From assembly GCA_003427395.1 (NCBI GenBank), contig BFEA01000290.1:1307139-1328965 (forward strand): a stretch of DNA of 21,827 nt. The letters are read 5' to 3'. This document shows, in pieces, positions 16,617 to 21,827 of the stretch. The position numbers and the translations under genes are program-made. How positions within the stretch are numbered: the first letter of the stretch is position 1; the number at the start of each line of letters is the position of its first letter. This DNA is from Chara braunii (taxonomy: Eukaryota > Streptophyta > Charophyceae > Charales > Characeae). The notes under the pieces are model-generated. The model searched no databases and was not told where the DNA came from. It saw only the letters and a list, made by a program, of their open reading frames with translations.

Positions 16617-18780
16617 TCTGCGACTCTGCGACTACATTATACTTCCCTTTAACCGGCTTAAGCTCAAAGTCAAATTGATCTATCTCTGCGGCCCACCTAG
16701 TAAGCTTAGGTGTCATCTTGGCTTGTGTCTTCAACCACCTCAATGTCTCGTGGTCTGAATACACTTTGAAGTGCTTCCCAAGCAAATAATGCTTCCAGTG
16801 ATCTAAAACTTGCCTGAGAGCGTAGAGTTCTCTCTCGTAGGTAGATGTCGCAACCTTCTCTGAAGGCATCCTACCAAACGTGAACTCTACGGGTCTATAG
16901 CCATTGTCATCATCTTGTTGTAGAACAGCACCTATACCATACTGACTTGTGTCAGTGGTGACGACAAAAGGCAAGGATGGATCGACTACCTTGAGGACTG
17001 GATACTCTATCAAGGCCCGCTTCAACTTCTTCAGGGCCGACGTACAATCTATATCCCACTCCCAGATTGCCTCTTTCTTTAGCAACCTGCGAAGGGGTGC
17101 AGCGATGGTAGAAAAGTTTCTCACGAACTTCCTATAATAATTTGCTAGGCCTAGAAACGACTGCAATTCTGTTAATGTGCGGGGGGTTGGCCAATCTCTG
17201 ATCGCCGCTATCTTGTTATCCTCAGGCTTTATGCCATCCCCATCTAAGACGTGGCCCAAGTACAAAACTTGCGTTTTGGCCCACTCGCACTTCTTCACGT
17301 TAATCTTGAAGTTAGCTTGTCTTAGCTTCTCCAAGACCTGCCGCAGATGGCCCTCATGCTCCTGGAGGGTCTTACTAAAAACTAAAATATCATCTAGATA
17401 TACTACCACCAATCTATCTAACCATGGCCTAAACAAATCGTTCATGCAGCGCTGAAAGGTGGTTGGCGCATTGGTTAGTCCAAAGGCAATCACTATAAAC
17501 TCGCAATGCCTATATCTAGTCCGGAATGTTGTCTTATACTGATCATTAGGATGAACCTCTATTTGATGATAGCCGGACTTTAAATCTATCTTCGAGAAAT
17601 ATTTGCAGCCCTGCACCCGATCCAACAAATCATCTAATGGTTTTGCATTCTTCACTGTGATAGCATTACAACCCCTATAGTCGATACACATTCTAAGCTC
17701 TCCCTCCTTCTTGGGGACGAAAAGAACAGGTGCTCCGAATGGAGATGAGCGGGGCCTAATCCAACCCTTCTCGAGGAGCTCATCTAACTGCTTGCGCAAC
17801 TCCTCTAGCTCCCTTGGGGACATTCTATAGATAGCTCCCTTAGGAGTCCTACTGCCAGGCTCTATCTCAATACGATGTTGGATAGGTCGTTGTACTACTC
17901 CTATATGTGGCTTAGCTAAGTCTGTACACTCCTCCAGCAGCTTGGCAATAGCAGGCTCTATAGGTTTCTTTTTTGTAGGCTCGATAACACGCCTGACATA
18001 GGCTACAAAAACTTGTTCTTCTAACTGCTCCTTCTTCACCAATCGCGCAAACAGAGGAGCACTGAGACAGCAATGTGCCAGAGAGTTGTCTACTCCTGAC
18101 ACATGGAATAGACGAGCCGTTTTGACTTCGCTTGATGGACTAGGGAGCCTACACTCGTGCTCTCTCAAGTGGAGTGTGGCCCTTGCTGCCTCTCCCCAGT
18201 CCATTCCTAGGACCATGTCGAAAGGAAGGCTATCCTCTACGAGGAGAGTCAGGGAATGGAGAACTTTTTCCACCTTCCCATCCTTCTCTAGGCGAAAATA
18301 CGCCTGGACTCCCTCTACGTAATCCTCAACTCGCATAGTGCGATTATCTGCGAGGATACTGACTATAGGGTCTTCTAACTTCAGGACTTTTAGATTTAAC
18401 TTCAGCTTCTGCAGCGCTCCCTTGCTAATATAGTTGTGTGTGGCCTCACTATCTATAAGGGCCCTGACCCTACTTCTAAAAACCTCTACATCTACTAAAA
18501 TTGGTTGTCCTTTCGCCTCCTTCATCTTGGCCGAGGCAGGCATCCTCTCCTTCAACTCTTCTGCCACGCCTGTGAGGGAAGTGCCTAGAGAGACTCGAAC
18601 ACAAGCAGTTCCTGGACAGTTGTCTAGGCACTGGCCAACAACCTCTGCCATAGACACATGTGGTTTGGGAGTTCCTATGTGGTGCGCGCACTCTTCTCCA
18701 CATGGTCTAGGGATAGGGGCAGTTGCAACCCCTACCGGCGGTTGCCTTTTGTTGCATGTGCAGCAAACCGGGTTTCTCTA
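16609..18780 (-). pseudogene. gypsy pol: protease, reverse transcriptase, RNase H
   Basis: One frame is open from about 18780 to a TAA at 16609, with no natural ATG needed in a polyprotein. Numbering is from codon 18657. The aspartic protease has LIDSEATHNYIS at 67-78, where the family has D-S/T-G, so the catalytic turn Gly is Glu; GMDW follows at 151-154. RT spans roughly 266-470, with CIDYRGCNAIT, KIDLKSGYHQI, FGLTNAPTTFQ and the active-site YLDD (420-423). Between KNAKPL and DDLLDRV about three residues usual in the family are missing. RNase H has TTDTSQYGIGAVLQ (Asp 569), YERELYAL (Glu 610) and YSDHETLRWL (Asp 635). The frame ends early because of an 8-bp duplication at 16617-16632. The length otherwise suits chromovirus pol. 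Confidence 0.92.
16617..16632 (-). repeat. 8-bp tandem duplication causing a frameshift
   Basis: TCTGCGAC occurs twice in tandem (GTCGCAGA twice in coding sense) at the conserved end of RNase H. It shifts the frame and brings in the TAA at 16609. Confidence 0.9.
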
Positions 18781-19865
18781 TATTTGGGGCAGTATTTTAT
18801 GATGTGGCCAGGATCACCGCAATAGATGCACTGATCCTGGTCTATACGCCTCTGCCATACTGTTTGTTCCAAGCCCAAATCTTCCCAAGGCCATCCACCC
18901 CTCCTACGTAATCGATTGAAACTAGAGCGGTTTTGTGGGGGACCTTGTCCCCAACCTCCCGCTTGGCGGCCTCCTCTACCACCAACCCCCTGATCGCCCT
19001 GTCCTCGACCACTTTCGGCCCCGGCCTCCTCCTCTTCTTTGCGGCCTCCTTCTAGCCGCGACAGTAGCGTAAGTCCTCCCTTGACTATCGCCACTATCCT
19101 CTTCCTCTAGGCCCCACTCTATCTTATCATAGGGGACCTGTCCCATACCACCGTCATCAAACGTAAGAATCAGGTGATGCTTGCCCTTGACCTGACCCGA
19201 GATGGTACGGCCTTTCCACTTTTTGTCCTTATCGAGGTCCTTATGCCAGGAAGTGGAAACTGTCATGGACCGCACTTCAAACGCTACCACTTCCCTACTC
19301 AAAGTATCGTAGGTCATGGTAGATTTCTGGCTCTTCTCAAAGAATGCCCGCGCAAAGGCTCGGGCATGGCACGATAGAATAGGTTGACCAGTTGGACCTC
19401 AGTGACCCCATGGTCAGGGACAGCTACCAACTTATCCATTACTCCCTTGAGTGCCCTGACACTCTTCCACTGGTGTGAGTGGATAGTCTGGAGCTTGCCA
19501 GAGGCTCTAATCCCCCTAGTGACATTAGCAAATCTCTCGCGCAGCAGCTTAAAGAATTCGTTCAGGGGGGTGATCGTGGAGTACGCTACCATATCGTTAT
19601 CACATTTAGCAGCGCGGGCAAGCGATCTGGCGAAGCTTGCTGCTTCGTCTTTGAGAGCATGGAAGGCGATGAGGACTTGCTCCTCAGGTATGATCTTCTA
19701 GAGGTGAACATAAGAGTTAATGTTTGCCTCCTAGTTGTCAAAGTTCTCTCCCTTCTTCCCACTGTAGGAATTGGGGAAGTTAACTTTGACGGGATCCCTA
19801 CGGGGACGAGCTTCCTCCCCCCTTGGAGCTGCAAGCTTTGCGCCCTCTATGGCGCCCGTGCAGAA
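18732..19865 (-). pseudogene. gypsy gag, capsid to nucleocapsid part, broken
   Basis: A coherent gag-like sequence is spread over two frames. The capsid-like part (19351-19865) reads through two TAG codons (19731-19733 and 19698-19700) and includes SLARAAKC, ITPLNEFFKLLRERF and LVNLFYRAMPEPLRG, typical of retrotransposon gag. A frameshift near 19350 moves it to the frame ending at 18976, and another near 19050 moves it back. It ends in an Arg/Gly-rich stretch and a CCHC knuckle CIYCGDPGHIIKYC (18789-18830), which in such proteins packages element RNA. The frame stops at 18732; pol is in a different frame, with overlap between 18732 and about 18780. Confidence 0.82.
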
Positions 19866-20607
19866 TCACTCTGTGCTCTCTAGCCTCGCCTTTACTTTCG
19901 TGCCCACGTGCATCATCATTTCACGCGCGAACTCTCTGAATCCCAATCGTATTGATCGCAAGGCTACATCCTGGCTCCTAGGGAACTGATATTGTCCGTC
20001 CCACGCTTTGGCCAAGAGCTCGATATTCCTCGACATCACCTCCATCTTCCCCTGTATATCTGCTTGTGCCTCCATCTGCGTCTTTTGCTCTTATATAGCC
20101 TCCAAATCTTTCACAACTTTACTTGCCTCCTCCATTCTCCTCTTCGGCTTCCCACTCTTTCACTACCGCCTCTTGTTCCGCCCTTGGCACATACATCATT
20201 GCCTCCTTGTCCTCTCCCAGGGATAGATTAGCGACCCACTCAGACACCTTCTTTTCCAACCATGGGTCCTCCTCCTTCTTCGTGCCATTGGATTCCCCTC
20301 TGTCCCTGAAACTCTTTCTGAACAGGTGAGCTTCCTCTTCTGCCTTTTTCTCTTCTTCTTCTTCTTCCGCCTCCACCGCTTTCAATTTTTCTTCCTCCTC
20401 CTTCAGCCTTTCCAACTCTTCCTCCAACTTCTTCTTCTTTGCGGCTTGCTCCTGCAACAAGGCGAACTTCTTTGCCTGCTTCACTACCTCCTCCTTCTCC
20501 TTTCTGGCCTTCTGTTCGGCCAAGATTCTTGCAACTTCCTCCTCCTGCGCCTTGGTGTAGGGAGTAGTACTAACACCACCCTGGTCTCTACTCTACACGT
20601 AAAGGTG
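19866..20607 (-). pseudogene. gypsy gag N-terminal coiled-coil region, broken
   Basis: From about 20600 to 20119 the frame encodes a highly charged Glu/Lys-rich helix (for example KKKKLEEELERLKEEEEKL) likely to form a coiled coil, followed by a short acidic segment. A frameshift near 20135 leads to a second frame, with an internal TAA at 20091-20093, that continues to 19866 with KMEVMSRNIELLAKAWDGQ. No clear start codon remains: upstream in the first frame is a TAG. A competing frame at 20484-20750, starting with ATG at 20694, has a hydrophobic N-terminus and may be the original start before a frameshift. Confidence 0.65.
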
Positions 20608-20700
20608 TTCCAAACCCCCAATGGAAAGAGGAAACACCAAAGGGTCCCCCAAAGGGAGAACCCCACGAGCAAGCCGTACATAGGGTAATCGTCCATGGTG

Positions 20701-21388
20701 TTAGGTGCACGACAGTAATTGTCCCACTCCTCACCACTAGACCTACCCACTCAACTGACTAACTGACTGTCTAAGGACCACAAAACCTTACCCTTTGATC
20801 CAGCCAGGTTACCACGGCCGACGGAAGCTTTCGCCACCACTGTCCTTTACAATCCAGACCCAAATGCCCAGCACCTGCGGTCAGTCCCACCTGGCTTTCT
20901 CTCCGGTTCAGAACCCTGTCTATCGTCACTAGCCTAGACCTACTTCTAAGCTGTCACTACAAGACTTCAGCGCTGATCAGGAGGCATTTAAGGAGATCCC
21001 CCATAACTCCTCTGGAATTGTTTAACGTCGCAAACAGGACGACGCGATCAGCGAGTCCTCTCAACACTTAGACAGGTGGTTGTGCAGCCCACAGCTCGGA
21101 TTTTGGGCCACCCATGCCACACTGTTCAGCCCACCGGTTTGTACGGGTGCTTGGGAGGGTTTGTCCTTCGGGACATGTCAGTCGTCAGACACGGACTTAA
21201 GCCCTACTCAGCCCGTGTGGGTTTGGTCAACGCAGCTCTACGACCTCATACACGGAGTTCCTATCACCTGGACAGAAGAGACTCAATGCAGAAAGAAGAG
21301 ACAGAGAGACTCAGCAAGTACCATGGGGTGAGTGCACAGGGCGAGGGAATAGGCTGAAGGCTTGGCGAGAATATACCAACTCCAGCTT
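20701..21388 (-). other. Region upstream of gag, possible element leader or LTR
   Basis: No conserved coding sequence is visible. It could be the leader or part of a 5' LTR of the gypsy element, but I found no duplicate of it at the other end of the element. A single GGTCAAC lies at 21225. Overlapping open frames at 21076-21357 on the plus strand lack recognisable motifs. Confidence 0.35.
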
Positions 21389-21506
21389 GGTCAATCTCAC
21401 GGTCAACAGCTCCGGTCAACACTGGTCAACTCTTGGTCAACTCGCCGGTCAACAGCTTGGTCAACGCCCAAGTCAACCTCGGTCAACTCCTTGGTCAACG
21501 TTTGAC
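21389..21506 (-). promoter_or_regulatory. Phased array of GGTCAAC / GTTGACC motifs (W-box-like)
   Basis: GGTCAA occurs at 21389, 21401, 21414, 21424, 21435, 21447, 21459, 21481 and 21493. A one-base variant lies at 21471 and an inverted TTTGAC at 21501. Spacing is 10-13 bp, close to one helical turn. On the minus strand each reads TTGACC, the core bound by WRKY factors in plants. The array is upstream of gag on the gypsy sense strand, so it could be an element enhancer; that is inference. Confidence 0.6.
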
Positions 21507-21767
21507 TCTGGTATGGCGGCCGACCCTTTCTCTCTCACCAACCCTCGTTTCTCTTTCTCCCTCTTTCCTTCTTCACCCCGGCTATGTCTTTCTTCTTCCT
21601 TTGTCGTCCCTCCTTCTTCTTCCTTTGTCATCCCTCCTTCCTCTTCCTCAGCTATGGCTTCTCTTTCCTCCTTCGTCTCTCCCTCCTTCACTCGTCTTTT
21701 TTCTTCTTCCTCCGTGTTCGAGCTCCGCGGCTATGGCCGCCTTGGACCGCACAACAATCTTCTATCG

Positions 21768-21770
<3 letters not shown>
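21507..21770 (+). repeat. Pyrimidine-rich imperfect repeat
   Basis: C/T-rich sequence with a 24-bp near-tandem unit (TTCTTCCTTTGTC.TCCCTCC at about 21591 and 21615) and interspersed GCTATGGC octamers (21651 and 21730). An open frame on the minus strand (21473-21691) is a composition artefact. Confidence 0.6.

Positions 21771-21827
<57 letters not shown>
21771..21827 (+). repeat. (CT)n microsatellite running to the window edge
   Basis: 57 bp of CT dinucleotide to the last base. The tract probably continues outside the window. Confidence 0.95.

Larger units (their letters stand above)
15067..20700 (-). mobile_element. Ty3/gypsy chromodomain-type LTR retrotransposon, internal region, decayed
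   Basis: The minus-strand order is gag (zinc knuckle), protease, RT, RNase H, integrase, then a chromodomain-like C-terminus, which is the Ty3/gypsy chromovirus order. The internal region is about 5.6 kb. No pair of LTRs, primer-binding site or target duplication was found by eye; the 5' LTR may lie beyond 21827. Multiple stops and frameshifts make this copy non-autonomous. Confidence 0.9.

Noticed and set aside
20724-20745. Possible tRNA primer-binding site (TGTCCCACTCCTCACCA) upstream of gag
   Set aside because: It ends in CCA in the right orientation, but I cannot match it to a specific tRNA 3' end and no LTR edge adjoins it.
14517-21320. 13-bp inverted match TCAGCAAGTACCA between 14517-14529 and about 21308-21320
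   Set aside because: A few 13-bp inverted matches are expected by chance in a window this size, and flanking similarity is weak, so terminal inverted repeats are not claimed.
21473-21691. Glu/Lys-rich minus-strand open frame
   Set aside because: Direct product of the CT-rich repeat; no start context or conserved feature.

Overview
The window looks like repeat-rich nuclear DNA of a eukaryote. Almost all protein-coding information belongs to two retrotransposons, both read from the minus strand. I recognise no host gene, rRNA, tRNA or CRISPR array. The LINE type (AP endonuclease, RT, then a C-terminal zinc/tryptophan domain of the plant zf-RVT kind) together with a chromodomain-type Ty3/gypsy element suggests a land plant or streptophyte alga, possibly a charophyte. 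That placement is inference and not proven by the sequence.

Layout. 1-1138: non-coding flank, including one diverged copy (C) of a dispersed repeat. 1139-11881: one LINE insertion. An exact 16-bp direct repeat (1139-1154 and 11866-11881) lies directly beside an A-rich tail at one end and at a plausible 5' end at the other, so I read it as the target-site duplication. This makes the element about 10.7 kb. In sense order it has a CpG-rich start, a very long (about 2.7 kb) pyrimidine-rich repetitive 5' UTR, ORF1 (610 codons, zinc knuckle), an unrecognised middle frame, ORF2 (endonuclease plus RT, one 1045-codon open frame), a C-terminal part of ORF2 cut off by two stops and a frameshift, a 3' UTR and the tail.

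11882-13765: AT-rich spacer, then two more diverged copies (A and B) of the dispersed repeat; B contains a (GA)41 microsatellite. 13766-15066: non-coding sequence with TATA boxes on both strands and 31-bp and 33-bp tandem repeats, possibly the U3 end of a gypsy 3' LTR. 15067 to about 20700: a decayed Ty3/gypsy chromovirus-type element. Its gag is heavily broken. Protease-RT-RNase H is one long frame with a mutated protease active site, and integrase-chromodomain is interrupted by stops. 20700-21827: possible element leader or flank with a striking phased array of GGTCAAC motifs, pyrimidine-rich repeats and a terminal (CT)n.

The two elements differ in state. The LINE keeps a perfect target duplication and long intact ORFs, which suggests a younger insertion. 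The gypsy copy carries many disabling changes, most of them explicable as C-to-T or G-to-A transitions. The LINE inserted into the older flanking sequence, separating repeat copy C from A and B.
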